The notes under the pieces were generated by a model. It did no database searches and was not told the DNA's origin. It saw only the letters and a program-made list of their open reading frames with translations. A DNA stretch of 64,000 nt from Alistipes montrealensis (GTDB lineage: Bacteria; Bacteroidota; Bacteroidia; Bacteroidales; Rikenellaceae). The first letter of the stretch is position 1, and each line of letters starts with the position of its first letter. Positions 26,444-35,578 of this stretch are shown here, piece after piece. Made by a program: the position numbers and the translations under genes. The DNA is taken from the NCBI RefSeq assembly GCF_018362775.1, contig NZ_JAGYXY010000009.1, positions 1 to 64,000 on the forward strand. Reading direction: 5' to 3'.

Positions 26444-28315
26444 TTATTCCACTTCTAAATCCAACGCCTGGCGGAGTTCCACGATCAGCGGGTTTTTCTC
26501 CGTCATGTGTTTCACCCGGTCTTCGAGCTTGATCGGGCGGGCGGCCCGTATCTGCTCGTTGACGACGACCTCCAGTTCGATGGCTCCCGTGATGTCCGCC
26601 AGTTCGGCGATGCGCATCAGCATACCCGTCTTGCTGCGGAGAATCTCCTCGCGCAGTTCGCTCGTCGGTACGCTCAGCGAAATCGTGTTGTCCCGCACGG
26701 TCATCAGTTCGAAGGCCGGGACGAACCGCGGACGCCGCTCCTTCATGAGGTTCAGGATCTTATCCCGGGCGTGCACCAGTTTCCGTTCGCACTCAGGGTC
26801 GATCGCCACGGCTTCCGGCTCGGACAATTCGTCCTCGGAGGACTCTTCGTCCGCATCACCGCCCGCCGAGGCGAGCAGTTCCGAAAGGGAGGTTCCCGAG
26901 ATCAGCGGTCGCCGGGCAGGCTGGGGCGCAGGTTTCGGCGCCGCGGGCTGTGCCGGCGCCGTTTCCACCCGGGGCTCTGCCACAGGGGGCGGGGTAGCGG
27001 GTGCGGGAACCGGTTGCACGACAGGCTCGGGCTCAACCGCCGCAGGTTGCTGCGGTACGGCCGGAGCAGGCGCTGCTACTGCGACGGGTTCGACTGCCGG
27101 GGCTGTCTGCGGTTGTGCCGTGGGCACGGGGGCCGCAGGTGCTGCCGGAGCGGTCGCTGCCGCCGTACGGGGTGTCAGGCTGGGAAGCGGATACTCCCCG
27201 GGGGATGTCAGGGTGTCATTTTTTTTTTGGCCGAGCCCCGCGATTTTCATCAGGCCCAGCTCGACAAGCAACCGCTGGTTCGACGATTGCCGGATCTTCC
27301 CGTCGAGCTCCGTCAGTACGGAGATGGCTCCGAACAGGAACTCGACACTGCAGGCGCCCGCCTGCGTCCGGTATCGTTCGAGCAGTGTTCCGGTCATTTC
27401 GATCAGCCGCAGCGTTTCGGGACGCTTGGCCATCAGAAGGTCCCTCATGTGGCGGTTCATGCCCGCCATGAAGGTCTGGCCCGAGAATCCCTTCGACAAT
27501 ACGGTGTCGAAGGTAACGAGTACGTCGACGTAGTTGCCCGCGAGGAGCATCTCCGTGACGCCGAAATAAGTGTCGTAGTCCAGGACGTTCAGCGTCTGGG
27601 CTACATTGCGGTAGTCGAGCGCCATGCCGCAGAACGATACGGCTTTGTCGAACATCGACAAAGCGTCGCGCATACCGCCGTCGGCTTTCTGGGCAATCAG
27701 GTTCAACGACTCTTCATCGGCCGTGATGCCCTCCTGCGAGGCGATGTATTTGAGGTATTCGACGGAATCCTCGACGCGGATGCGGTTGAAGTCGTAAATC
27801 TGGCAGCGCGAGAGGATGGTCGGGATAATCTTGTGTTTTTCGGTGGTCGCCAGGATGAAAATGGCGTGTGCGGGAGGCTCTTCGAGCGTCTTGAGGAAGG
27901 CGTTGAAGGCCGCCGCCGAGAGCATGTGGACCTCGTCGATGATGAATACCGAGTAACGGCCCACCTGCGGAATGATGCGCACCTGTTCGATCAGCGTGCG
28001 GATATCTTCCACCGAGTTGTTCGACGCGGCGTCCAGTTCGTGGATGTTGAGCGACCGTCCTTCGTTGAACGAGCGGCACGATTCGCACTCGTTGCATGCT
28101 TCGGCGCCGTTGGGCGCAAGGCAGTTGATAGCTTTGGCGAAGATGCGGGCGCAGGTGGTTTTGCCTACGCCGCGGGGACCGCAGAAGAGGTAGGCGTGGG
28201 CCAACTGGCCGCGCTCGATGGCGTTCTGGAGCGTCGAGGTGATATGTTTCTGCCCGACGACCGATCGAAAGGTCGCGGGGCGGTATTTGCGTGCGCTGAC
28301 GATGAAATCACTCAT
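26444..28315 (-). CDS. dnaX: DNA polymerase III subunits tau/gamma
   Basis: 623 residues. Clamp-loader ATPase: Walker A is GPRGVGKT (46-53), zinc module Cys69/78/81/84, DEVHML Walker B near 127, sensor 1 ATTEKHKIIPTILSRC; collar domain to about 360; then a Pro/Ala/Val-rich linker (about 370-480) and the tau-specific C-terminal domain that binds helicase and polymerase. Codons 363-366 (Gln-Lys-Lys-Asn) are written as CAAAAAAAAAAT, a ten-A run. A one-base slip either way reaches a stop within four codons, giving a gamma-length protein of about 366 residues. A TATCTTTG box lies 7 bases before the ATG. Confidence 0.97.
   Translation of the reverse strand: MSDFIVSARKYRPATFRSVVGQKHITSTLQNAIERGQLAHAYLFCGPRGVGKTTCARIFAKAINCLAPNGAEACNECESCRSFNEGRSLNIHELDAASNNSVEDIRTLIEQVRIIPQVGRYSVFIIDEVHMLSAAAFNAFLKTLEEPPAHAIFILATTEKHKIIPTILSRCQIYDFNRIRVEDSVEYLKYIASQEGITADEESLNLIAQKADGGMRDALSMFDKAVSFCGMALDYRNVAQTLNVLDYDTYFGVTEMLLAGNYVDVLVTFDTVLSKGFSGQTFMAGMNRHMRDLLMAKRPETLRLIEMTGTLLERYRTQAGACSVEFLFGAISVLTELDGKIRQSSNQRLLVELGLMKIAGLGQKKNDTLTSPGEYPLPSLTPRTAAATAPAAPAAPVPTAQPQTAPAVEPVAVAAPAPAVPQQPAAVEPEPVVQPVPAPATPPPVAEPRVETAPAQPAAPKPAPQPARRPLISGTSLSELLASAGGDADEESSEDELSEPEAVAIDPECERKLVHARDKILNLMKERRPRFVPAFELMTVRDNTISLSVPTSELREEILRSKTGMLMRIAELADITGAIELEVVVNEQIRAARPIKLEDRVKHMTEKNPLIVELRQALDLEVE
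27219..27228 (-). promoter_or_regulatory. A10 slippage site in dnaX
   Basis: The coding strand carries ten A in the sequence C-A10-TGACACC. In frame it reads CAA AAA AAA AAT GAC. A -1 shift, or one extra A, reads AAA AAA AAA TGA. A +1 shift, or one missing A, reads AAA ATG ACA CCC TGA. Both end just after the collar domain. Known precedents are the Thermus dnaX A9 slippage site and the E. coli A-AAA-AAG frameshift site. Confidence 0.7.
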
Positions 28316-28322
28316 AGTAGCG

Positions 28323-28330
28323 CAAAGATA
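28323..28330 (-). promoter_or_regulatory. -7 box (TATCTTTG) for dnaX
   Basis: Exact TAnnTTTG on the minus strand, only 7 bases before the dnaX ATG, which implies a leaderless or very short-leader mRNA. There is no consensus -33. Confidence 0.5.
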
Positions 28331-28364
28331 CGAAAATTAAGAATAATTTGAGCCGGCGGGGACG

Positions 28365-28399
28365 AAAAAAGCGGAAACCGAAACCGGTTCCCGCTTTTT
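28365..28399 (-). terminator. Terminator of the 220-residue lipoprotein gene
   Basis: On the minus strand AAAAAGCGGGAACC pairs (one G-U/mismatch) with GGTTTCCGCTTTTTT around GGTTTC. It lies 20 bases after the stop at 28419. Confidence 0.8.
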
Positions 28400-28418
28400 A
28401 CAATTCGATGCCGGAGTC

Positions 28419-29081
28419 TTACTCGTCCATTTCGACCGTACCGTCGGCGAAAGCCTTGAAATCTACCTGGTAGTACTGGAGCGACTTTTTGCCGGCGCTT
28501 TCGACGTACTCCTTGCCCGGTTCGATGACGTTGATCTCGAATTCGCAACTGATCTCGCCGAGTTTTTTGTCCCGGTCGAGGAACGAGCTGCCCGAAGTGA
28601 CCGCTTCGGCGATCGTATAGGAGCCGATGCTGCGGAATTCGTACTCCTCGGGAATCGAGGCCTTGGCTGCGTCGTACTGTTTCTGGATAGTCTCGGCGTT
28701 GATCATCTCGGGGGTAATACCCTTGATCTCGTCGAACTTCCGGTCTTTGACACCGCTGCCGGAGGCGTCGCGCAGGTCGGTGACCGTTCCGGCGGTCTGT
28801 CCGCCGAGGATCAGGCTTTGCGTGAAGCAGCCATTGGATTTGTTGATCATCTCCAGGTGGACGGAGAACAGATCGTTTTCGAGGCTTTCACCCTCCATCC
28901 AATAGATTTTGTAAATTTTCCACTCTTTGAAGTCGATGTTCTTCTTGATGGCGTCGGCAACTTTGGTCGTTGCTTCGATGGTGTCCATCTTGGTGGGAGT
29001 GAATGCTGATTTGAGCGAATCACACGAGGTGGCGGCTAACGCAACTGCCGCGATCAGCAGGGAAAAACGAGTTTTTTTCAT
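28419..29081 (-). CDS. Lipoprotein of unknown function
   Basis: 220 residues. The signal peptide ends in the lipobox LAATSC (Cys20), followed by DSLKSAF. The mature part is alpha/beta, with no motif I recognise: KVADAIKKNIDFKEWKIYKIYW, SVHLEMINKSNGCFTQSLI, YEFRSIGSYTIAEAVTSG, ISCEFEINVIEPGKEYVES. It looks like a two-layer sandwich with duplicated halves, but that is only an impression. It is monocistronic with its own terminator. A near-consensus TACCTTCG (minus strand, 29190-29197) could be its promoter. Confidence 0.75.
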   Translation of the reverse strand: MKKTRFSLLIAAVALAATSCDSLKSAFTPTKMDTIEATTKVADAIKKNIDFKEWKIYKIYWMEGESLENDLFSVHLEMINKSNGCFTQSLILGGQTAGTVTDLRDASGSGVKDRKFDEIKGITPEMINAETIQKQYDAAKASIPEEYEFRSIGSYTIAEAVTSGSSFLDRDKKLGEISCEFEINVIEPGKEYVESAGKKSLQYYQVDFKAFADGTVEMDE

Positions 29082-29455
29082 GGTTTTATGGGTTTTGAAT
29101 GATTTGGCGACAATGAATCGTACGAAGCGGCATAGAGCCTGTTTTTATGTTAGTATTGACTGCTGTTTGCCTAAAAGACGCTTATCGGCTGCGAAGGTAG
29201 AAAAATTTGGCTGTCGTAGATGCGCGCAGGACGTTCTTGTCCCCCTGTTGTATGCCCTGTATGGCCTTTTGGACGGTATTTGATAGGTAGAATGTCCCCC
29301 TCCCGAATTCCCGGAATCCGGTTGTGCGGCTGACAGTTTGGCGGAATCTGGCGGTCAATATGTGACAAAAGATGACACAATGGCTGAAAATGCAGACTGG
29401 CAGGGGTTTTGCGGAAGTTGGGTATACAACAAGAAAATTCTAAAAACACATACTT
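29082..29455. other. 374-base divergent intergenic region (lipoprotein gene / clpB)
   Basis: No gene is supported; small frames here lack coding character. It must hold promoters for both flanking genes. On the minus strand TACCTTCG (29190-29197) is a near match to TAnnTTTG. For clpB I see no clear consensus; TTGGGTATAC just upstream is only suggestive. The clpB ATG is preceded by an A-rich leader without a Shine-Dalgarno sequence. Confidence 0.6.
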
Positions 29456-32053
29456 ATGAACATTAACACGTTAACCATTAAAGCGCAGGAGGCGCTGCAA
29501 GCAGCGCTCAACCTGGCGCGGGAGCGGGGACAGCAGGCTGTCGAACCGCTTCACCTGCTCGCGGTGCTGATCCGCGAGGACGATTCGCTTTCGACGTTCC
29601 TTCTGGGGCGTGTGGGCGTGAATGTACGCGGGCTGCGCGACGAAGCCGAGCGGGCCGTGGGTTCGCTGCCGCGCGTCGAAGGAAGCGGCGAGCAGTTCTT
29701 TGCGCAGGATACCTCGAAGGTAATCCAGCGTGCCGTCGATTTTACGAAGAACTTCGGTGACAAATACGCTTCGGTCGAACACCTGCTGCTGGGCCTTGTG
29801 GCCGAGCGCGGACAGTCCGCCGATATCCTCAAGCGCAACGGTGCGACGGAGAAGGAACTGATCGAGGCCATCCGTACCTTCCGCAAGGGAGCGACGGTCG
29901 ATTCGCAGACTTCCGAGCAGCAGTTCGATGCCCTGGGCAAGTATGCCATCAATTTGAACGAGCAGGCCCGGAGCGGCAAACTCGATCCGGTTATCGGCCG
30001 TGACGAAGAGATTCGCCGCGTGCTGCAAATCCTTTCGCGGCGTACGAAGAACAACCCGATCCTCGTGGGCGAGGCCGGTGTCGGCAAGACCGCCATCGCC
30101 GAGGGTATCGCCCGCCGTATCATCGACGGCGACGTGCCGGAGAACCTGAAATCGAAGGTCATCTACTCGCTGGACATGGGAGCCCTTATCGCCGGCGCCA
30201 AATACCAGGGCGAATTCGAGGAGCGTCTGAAGGCGGTCGTGCAGGAGGTCGTGTCGAGCGAGGGTGAAATACTGCTCTTCATCGACGAAATCCACACGCT
30301 GGTCGGAGCCGGCAAGTCGTCGGGTGCGATGGATGCCGCAAACATCCTCAAACCGGCCCTTGCGCGCGGTGAACTGCGGACGATCGGCGCCACGACGCTC
30401 GACGAGTTTCAGAAATATTTCGAGCAGGACAAGGCCCTCGAACGCCGTTTCCAGAAGGTGATGGTCGACGAACCTTCGCAGGAGGATGCTATTTCGATTC
30501 TCCGCGGCCTGAAAGAGCGTTACGAGAACCACCACCAGGTGCGGATCAAGGACGAGGCTATCGTGGCGGCCGTCGAACTGTCGACGCGTTACATCACGTC
30601 GCGTTTTTTGCCCGACAAGGCTATCGACCTGGTGGACGAAGCCGCTTCGCGGCTCCGGTTGGAGATGAACTCCGTGCCCGAGGAGATCGACACCCTCGAC
30701 CGCCGGGTACGCCAGCTCGAAATCGAGCGCGAAGCCATCCGCCGCGAGAAGGACAAGGAGCGTGTGGCGCACCTGACCAAGGAGATCGAAGAGTTGAAGG
30801 CGCGCGACGCCGAGATGCGCGCCAAGTGGCAGGGGCAGCGCGATCTGCTCAAAAAAATCCAGGCGAATAAAGACAAAATCGAAAGCCTGAAAATCGAAGC
30901 CCAGCAGGCTGAACGCCAAGGCGACTACGGCAAGGTGGCCGAAATCCGCTACGGCAAGATTCAGGAGGCCGAGAAGGAGATCGCAGCGTTTCAGGAGGAG
31001 TACCGCCTCGCTTCGGCCAGCGGGTCGATGATCAAGGAGGAGGTTGATGCGCAGGATGTCGCCGAGGTGGTATCGCGCTGGACGGGGATTCCCGTGACGC
31101 GCATGCTGGCTTCGGAGCGTGAGAAACTGCTGCATATGGAGGACGAACTCCACAGGCGCGTCATCGGACAGGAGCAGGCCATCGCGGCTATTTCCGATGC
31201 CGTGCGCCGCTCGCGTGCCGGGCTGAACGATCCCCGCAAGCCGATCGGTTCGTTCATTTTCCTCGGTACGACGGGCGTCGGCAAGACCGAACTGGCGAAA
31301 GCCCTTGCGGAGTTCCTGTTCAACGACGACCAGATGATGACGCGTATCGACATGAGCGAATACCAGGAGCGGCATGCCGTGTCGCGGCTCGTCGGAGCGC
31401 CTCCGGGATATGTCGGTTACGACGAGGGCGGCCAGCTCACCGAGGCCGTGCGCCGCAAACCCTATTCGGTCGTGTTGCTCGACGAGATCGAGAAGGCGCA
31501 TCCCGATGTCTTCAACATCCTGCTGCAGGTGTTGGACGACGGCCGCCTGACCGACAATAAGGGCCGTACGGTCGATTTCCGCAACACGATTATCATCATG
31601 ACCTCGAACATGGGATCGCACGTAATACAGGAGAATTTCGCCGAGGCCTTCAACGGCAAGAAACTGCCCGAGGAGGTGGTCGAGCGAACCCGCCTGGCGG
31701 TGATCGACCTGCTGAAGCAGCAGCTCAAGCCCGAATTCCTGAACCGTATCGACGAGATCGTGATGTTCGAACCGCTGACGCACAAGGACATCGAACGCAT
31801 TGTCGACATCCAGTTGGGCATCGTGCGCAAGATGCTTTCGGAGAACGGCATCCGCCTGGAATACAGCGACAAGGCACGCGAATGGATCGCCGCGGCGGGT
31901 TACGACCCGCTTTACGGAGCGCGTCCCGTGAAACGGGTCATCCAGCGTTATGTCGTGAACGACCTCTCGAAGCGGATTCTTGCGGGCGAAGTCGATCGCT
32001 CGAAGCCGATCTCGATCGACGCCGGAAAGGACGGGCTTTCGTTCTCGAACTGA
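29456..32053 (+). CDS. clpB: ATP-dependent disaggregase ClpB
   Basis: 865 residues, full-length Hsp100. The N-terminal Clp-N repeats ([26 protein letters not shown]) are followed by AAA+ domain 1 (Walker A GEAGVGKT near 205-212, [14 protein letters not shown]), a coiled-coil middle domain (about 400-530, rich in Glu/Lys/Arg heptads) that identifies ClpB rather than ClpA/C, and AAA+ domain 2 (Walker A GTTGVGKT near 604-611, [16 protein letters not shown]). It works with DnaK to dissolve aggregates after heat stress. The gene is single, with a terminator after it. No CIRCE-like inverted repeat was found upstream. Confidence 0.97.
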   Translation: MNINTLTIKAQEALQAALNLARERGQQAVEPLHLLAVLIREDDSLSTFLLGRVGVNVRGLRDEAERAVGSLPRVEGSGEQFFAQDTSKVIQRAVDFTKNFGDKYASVEHLLLGLVAERGQSADILKRNGATEKELIEAIRTFRKGATVDSQTSEQQFDALGKYAINLNEQARSGKLDPVIGRDEEIRRVLQILSRRTKNNPILVGEAGVGKTAIAEGIARRIIDGDVPENLKSKVIYSLDMGALIAGAKYQGEFEERLKAVVQEVVSSEGEILLFIDEIHTLVGAGKSSGAMDAANILKPALARGELRTIGATTLDEFQKYFEQDKALERRFQKVMVDEPSQEDAISILRGLKERYENHHQVRIKDEAIVAAVELSTRYITSRFLPDKAIDLVDEAASRLRLEMNSVPEEIDTLDRRVRQLEIEREAIRREKDKERVAHLTKEIEELKARDAEMRAKWQGQRDLLKKIQANKDKIESLKIEAQQAERQGDYGKVAEIRYGKIQEAEKEIAAFQEEYRLASASGSMIKEEVDAQDVAEVVSRWTGIPVTRMLASEREKLLHMEDELHRRVIGQEQAIAAISDAVRRSRAGLNDPRKPIGSFIFLGTTGVGKTELAKALAEFLFNDDQMMTRIDMSEYQERHAVSRLVGAPPGYVGYDEGGQLTEAVRRKPYSVVLLDEIEKAHPDVFNILLQVLDDGRLTDNKGRTVDFRNTIIIMTSNMGSHVIQENFAEAFNGKKLPEEVVERTRLAVIDLLKQQLKPEFLNRIDEIVMFEPLTHKDIERIVDIQLGIVRKMLSENGIRLEYSDKAREWIAAAGYDPLYGARPVKRVIQRYVVNDLSKRILAGEVDRSKPISIDAGKDGLSFSN

Positions 32054-32069
32054 CGCCGTTCTGTAAAAT

Positions 32070-32103
32070 GAAAAGGGTTCCGAATCGTTCGGAACCCTTC
32101 TTA
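32070..32103. terminator. Terminator between clpB and the esterase gene
   Basis: GGGTTCCGAA (32075-32084) pairs with TTCGGAACCC (32088-32097) across TCG. It has AAAA before and TTCTTATTT after, for the two convergent genes. Confidence 0.8.
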
Positions 32104-32104
32104 T

Positions 32105-32965
32105 TTACCGGATGTATTTGCTGAAGAACTTCCACAACTCCTCGCCCGTGTCGATGTCGCGGTCGAAAAACCACGAATGCTTGCCGCCGATCACTTCGTA
32201 GAGCCACACTTCGCAGCCGTCCGTGCCGCCCGTGAACCGGTGTGCGACGACGCGGTGTCCGGTTTCGGGATTGCCGACCGGAAGCGTGTCGCATTCGATG
32301 CGGTTGCAGCGGTCTTTCGAGGCCCAGTGGTGCACGGCCAGCGGCACGGGGAGGTAGGAGCCCCAGCCGCCCTTGTTCTCGGGGTCGCCTTCCCAGGCGG
32401 AGGTTTTGTCGGCCGTGCCGTGTATCTCGAACAGCGGTACGGGAACCGTCGAGTCGTCGGCCCGGTAGAGCCATTCGAGCATCAGCCCCGAGACGGGGGC
32501 CACGGCGGCGAACAGCCGGGGCCGCTGTACGGCCAGTTGGTAGCACATCTCGCCACCGTTCGACATCCCGGTGCAGAAGACGTTATGCCCGCTCAGATGG
32601 TGCTTTTGCTGCAGGTGCGCCACCAGTTCGGTGATGAACTGCACGTCGTCGATGGCCATGCCGGCCTGGAACGGATAGCCCGCATTCCAGCAGGTCTTGC
32701 CGCGCCCGTCCTTTTCGCCCTGCGGGTAGCAGACGGCGAAGCCGTGGCGGTCGGCGACCTCGTTCATTCCGTAACTTTCGGGCCGGGCCTGACCCCCGTA
32801 GCCGTGGAGGACGACGACCAGCGGTGCACCGTCGGGCAGCCCTTCCGGAAGGTGGAGTTTGTACGTGCGTTCGATGCCGCCCGAGCGGAGCGTATGGTCG
32901 GGCGTTTGCCGGGCATAACTCGTGAAGACAGCCAGGAGCAGCAGGGTTTGCAGGAGGTATTTCAT
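32105..32965 (-). CDS. Secreted PHB-depolymerase/feruloyl-esterase family hydrolase
   Basis: 286 residues. The signal peptide ends near ARQ20. The alpha/beta hydrolase of LpqC/esterase-PHB type shows LVVVLHGYGGQ (oxyanion region), NVFCTGMSNGGEM (nucleophile Ser in G-x-S-N-G), PLFEIHGTADKTSAWEG (acid) and GGKHSWFFD (base His). Members deacylate plant or microbial polysaccharides or polyesters; the substrate is not evident. It ends 10 bases before the GT2 gene (upstream on this strand), so the two may be co-transcribed. Confidence 0.88.
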   Translation of the reverse strand: MKYLLQTLLLLAVFTSYARQTPDHTLRSGGIERTYKLHLPEGLPDGAPLVVVLHGYGGQARPESYGMNEVADRHGFAVCYPQGEKDGRGKTCWNAGYPFQAGMAIDDVQFITELVAHLQQKHHLSGHNVFCTGMSNGGEMCYQLAVQRPRLFAAVAPVSGLMLEWLYRADDSTVPVPLFEIHGTADKTSAWEGDPENKGGWGSYLPVPLAVHHWASKDRCNRIECDTLPVGNPETGHRVVAHRFTGGTDGCEVWLYEVIGGKHSWFFDRDIDTGEELWKFFSKYIR

Positions 32966-32975
32966 GGTCTTGGGT

Positions 32976-33905
32976 TTAGAGTCCTTTGCGGGCGAGGCGC
33001 CAGGCCAGCGCGTTGTAGAACCGGATCACCGGGCCGCGCCAACCGGCGGGCAGGGCGTTCAGCAAGCGGACCTTGCGCAGCGTGCGGCGATAGGTTTTCG
33101 TGTAGGCGAAGAACCGGGCGGCGCGGGCGGCCTCCTTCGTGCCGCCTTTGGCGCTTATGACGAGGGCTTTCCCCAGCGCGGCGCGGGCCACGAATTCCCG
33201 GTCCTCCTCCGGTGCATTGGGGTCGTAGAGTTCTTCGAACGAATAGACGGTCTGTTCGGGGGTGTAACTCGTCGCCGATCGGTTCGATGCGACCCGCGAG
33301 TAGCGGACCAGCCGTTCGGGCGAGAAGCAGACCGGATAACGGCGGGCAATCCGGATCCACATGTAGAGGTCCTCGGCGATCTTCATGCCGTCGGGGAACA
33401 GTCCCACATTGTCGAAAACGCGCCGCGGGATGCAGCAGGCCGACGGAATGGCGATATACTGGTGGGCCGAGTCGCGGAAAAAATTCCCGACGATGCCGCG
33501 CTGCGAGGGCGTCGGTGCGGGGTAGAGCCCGTCGTCGCTGACAATGTTGAAGGCTGTGCAGTACATGCCGCAGCCGGGAAATTGGTCGATCATTGCGGTG
33601 ATTTCGGCGAGAAATCCCGGCTCCCATGCGTCGTCGGCGTCCAGGAGGGCGATGTATTCGCCCGTCGACTCTTCGATGCCGTGGTTACGCGCGGCGCATA
33701 CCCCGGCATTGGGCTGCGGGACGAGCCGTACCAGCGGTGATCCGATCGAGCGTACGATCTCCGCACTGCCGTCGGTCGACCCGTCGTCCACGACGATGAT
33801 TTCCCGGGGGAGGAGGGTTTGCGCCAGCACCGAACGCACCGCTTCGCCGATCTCGCGTTGTTTGTTGTAGAGGGGTATGACGACCGAAATAGGGTGTTCT
33901 GACAT
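32976..33905 (-). CDS. Family 2 glycosyltransferase
   Basis: 309 residues from the ATG at 33905 (MSEHPISVVIPLYNKQ). GT-A fold: ISVVIPLYNKQREIGEAV, IIVVDDGSTDGS, NAGVCAARNHGIEES and LLDADDAWEPGFL (DxD-type metal site). A C-terminal helical, basic segment follows (YTKTYRRTLRKVRLLNALP). It likely adds a sugar to a surface glycan or LPS. The open frame continues far upstream on this strand, but nothing there resembles protein. A MptE-like gene is divergent. Confidence 0.93.
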   Translation of the reverse strand: MSEHPISVVIPLYNKQREIGEAVRSVLAQTLLPREIIVVDDGSTDGSAEIVRSIGSPLVRLVPQPNAGVCAARNHGIEESTGEYIALLDADDAWEPGFLAEITAMIDQFPGCGMYCTAFNIVSDDGLYPAPTPSQRGIVGNFFRDSAHQYIAIPSACCIPRRVFDNVGLFPDGMKIAEDLYMWIRIARRYPVCFSPERLVRYSRVASNRSATSYTPEQTVYSFEELYDPNAPEEDREFVARAALGKALVISAKGGTKEAARAARFFAYTKTYRRTLRKVRLLNALPAGWRGPVIRFYNALAWRLARKGL

Positions 33906-33923
33906 CTGTTCTGCCGGGTTTTG

Positions 33924-33954
33924 TTGCGAAGATATTGATCTTTTGCTACTTTTG
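33924..33954 (+). promoter_or_regulatory. Promoter TTG-N20-TACTTTTG for the MptE-like gene
   Basis: TTG at 33924-33926, a 20-base spacer and TACTTTTG at 33947-33954. The ATG is 17 bases further at 33972. Confidence 0.7.
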
Positions 33955-33971
33955 CAAATAAAACCAGTCCG

Positions 33972-34853
33972 ATGACCGCATCCGAGAAAATCATCGCATT
34001 CATTCGCAACAGCTTCGACACGGCGCTGTACTTCGCCGTGATGGCCGTGAAGGAGAACTTCCGCAACTACATCCGCCGCGCCGGGACGGTCGGGGAGCCG
34101 AAGCCTTCGGTCCTGATCCTCGGCAACGGGCCTTCGCTGGCCGAAGACCTGCCGCGGCTGATCGAGCGGGGCGAACACACGGCGAAGGATGTTATGGCGG
34201 TCAACTATTTTGCACTGGACGAGCGTTTTACGACGGTACGGCCGGCTTATTACGTGCTTTCCGACCCGATGTTTTTCCGTGACAGCGTCTACCGCGACCG
34301 CGTTGCGGAACTTTACCGGGTTCTCAATGAGCGGGTGACGTGGCCGATGAACCTCTACGTGCAGTATTACAACCCTGAGCGGTTCGACTACCGTGCGGCG
34401 CTGCCCAATGCGAATATCCGCATCGTAAAGTTTCATACGCAGGTTTATTCGGGATTCCGGAGCGTGGAGTTCTGGCTCTTCCGCCGCGGCCTGGGAAGCG
34501 CCAATTTCGGGACCGTGGTGCAGGTGTGCGAGTACATCGCCCTGCTGCTGGGGTATAAGAGGCTGGAACTTTGCGGCGTGGACCATACGTTGCTCGACGG
34601 CTTGTCGGTCGACGGCGAAAACCGCCTTTGCCGGTCCGACGGCCATTATTACGACGACGCCCCGGCAGCTCCGAAGCCGATTTTCCAGAAGGTTCCCCGC
34701 CGGCCCTATACGATGGCCGTTTACCTGGCGGAGGTCGCCGAGTTGTTTCGCGGTCACGAGGTGTTGCGCGACTATGCCCGCTCGCTCGGGGCGCGGATCA
34801 TAAACCGGACGAAGGGGTCGATGATCGATGCCTACGAGCGGGGCGCAGAATAA
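33972..34853 (+). CDS. MptE-like/DUF115-type protein, probably surface-glycan related
   Basis: 293 residues. After an amphipathic N terminus comes a Rossmann-like SVLILGNGPSLAEDLPRL (47-64), typical of the 6-hydroxymethylpterin diphosphokinase MptE-like (DUF115) fold. VMAVNYFALDERF, YYVLSDPMFF and LELCGVDHTLLDG complete the core. Homologues occur in LPS and flagellin glycosylation clusters and are often named motility accessory factors. Neighbours (GT2 on one side, a CMP-sugar synthetase on the other) support a glycan role. The reaction is unknown. The gene is monocistronic with promoter and terminator visible. Confidence 0.7.
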   Translation: MTASEKIIAFIRNSFDTALYFAVMAVKENFRNYIRRAGTVGEPKPSVLILGNGPSLAEDLPRLIERGEHTAKDVMAVNYFALDERFTTVRPAYYVLSDPMFFRDSVYRDRVAELYRVLNERVTWPMNLYVQYYNPERFDYRAALPNANIRIVKFHTQVYSGFRSVEFWLFRRGLGSANFGTVVQVCEYIALLLGYKRLELCGVDHTLLDGLSVDGENRLCRSDGHYYDDAPAAPKPIFQKVPRRPYTMAVYLAEVAELFRGHEVLRDYARSLGARIINRTKGSMIDAYERGAE

Positions 34854-34886
34854 AAAAGGGCGGTTGTAAAACCGCCCTTTTTTTCT
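34852..34886. terminator. Bidirectional terminator between the MptE-like gene and the cytidylyltransferase gene
   Basis: AAAAAAGGGCGGTT pairs with AACCGCCCTTTTTTT around GTAA. It overlaps the MptE-like stop codon and touches the end of the convergent gene. Confidence 0.92.
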
Positions 34887-35538
34887 ATCTCGGCAAATTC
34901 TGGCTTGCCGCGATGATCTCCGCCATCGCGAAATCCTCGGGGTAGTCGATATCCAGTCCTTCGATACGGTCCACGACGGCCATGTAAGGCCTCTCGCCGA
35001 TGCGGCGGCCCCGGCTGCGCCACAGTTCGCGCGAAAAGATGAAAAAGGCGCTGGTTTCGATATAAACCGGCTCGATGGTCTGCGTGCGGGGAATGTTGTC
35101 GAGGGCGTAGTTGAGCGGTTTGCCGCCGAACCACGCGAAGGTCCGGATCTCCTCGGCGCTGAATGCCGAGTCGAACTCGCCCGAGCGGACTTTTCCGAGC
35201 GCATCGGCGATCGTCGCCGCGCGGATGAAGGGCGAAGTGGCGTGTGCGAGCAGGTAGAGGTCCGCCTCGACTTTTTCCGTGAAACTGTCGTAAATCTCTT
35301 TGCCGAGCGTTGTGTCGCTGTCGAGCGACGGGTCGCGGCGCAGCAGCCGAACCCCTTCGGGCAGCAGTTCGCGAATCCTCTCGTCGCTGCAGAAGACGTA
35401 AACTTCGTCGATGCCCTCTACCGAAGTCAGGGTTTTGAGGATGTGGCACATCAGCGGCGAGCCGCCCAATGGCCGGAGGTTTTTGCCTGCGACGCGCTGG
35501 CTGTTGAGCCGGATGGGAACGAATGCGACGGTTTTCAT
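34885..35538 (-). CDS. CMP-sugar (acylneuraminate/Kdo-type) cytidylyltransferase
   Basis: 217 residues from the ATG at 35538 (MKTVAFVPIRLNSQR). The CTP-binding motif PIRLNSQRVAGKNLRPLGG matches the R-x-x-S-x-R-x-x-G-K-N signature of the NeuA/PseF family. Later DEVYVFCSDERI, YLLAHATSPFI (L-x-x-T-S-P) and DIDYPEDFAMAE complete it. It activates a nonulosonate or similar sugar as CMP-sugar. No synthase (NeuB-like) lies next door, so the sugar is unclear. Repeat copy D separates it from the LuxE-like gene. Confidence 0.85.
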   Translation of the reverse strand: MKTVAFVPIRLNSQRVAGKNLRPLGGSPLMCHILKTLTSVEGIDEVYVFCSDERIRELLPEGVRLLRRDPSLDSDTTLGKEIYDSFTEKVEADLYLLAHATSPFIRAATIADALGKVRSGEFDSAFSAEEIRTFAWFGGKPLNYALDNIPRTQTIEPVYIETSAFFIFSRELWRSRGRRIGERPYMAVVDRIEGLDIDYPEDFAMAEIIAASQNLPR

Positions 35539-35578
35539 GGAGTTTGATAATTTGTAAAGGGGGTCGTAGCGACACTTT

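Noticed and set aside
29082..29455. CIRCE or other heat-shock operator before clpB
   Set aside because: No TTAGCACTC-type inverted repeat was found; the clpB control site remains unidentified.
32105..32965. Esterase gene as part of a polysaccharide utilisation locus
   Set aside because: No SusC/SusD or other carbohydrate-active gene is near it; it only abuts a glycosyltransferase.
33906..35204. Long upstream extension of the GT2 reading frame
   Set aside because: It runs antisense through the MptE-like gene and its promoter and terminator; GT2 homology begins at the ATG at 33905.
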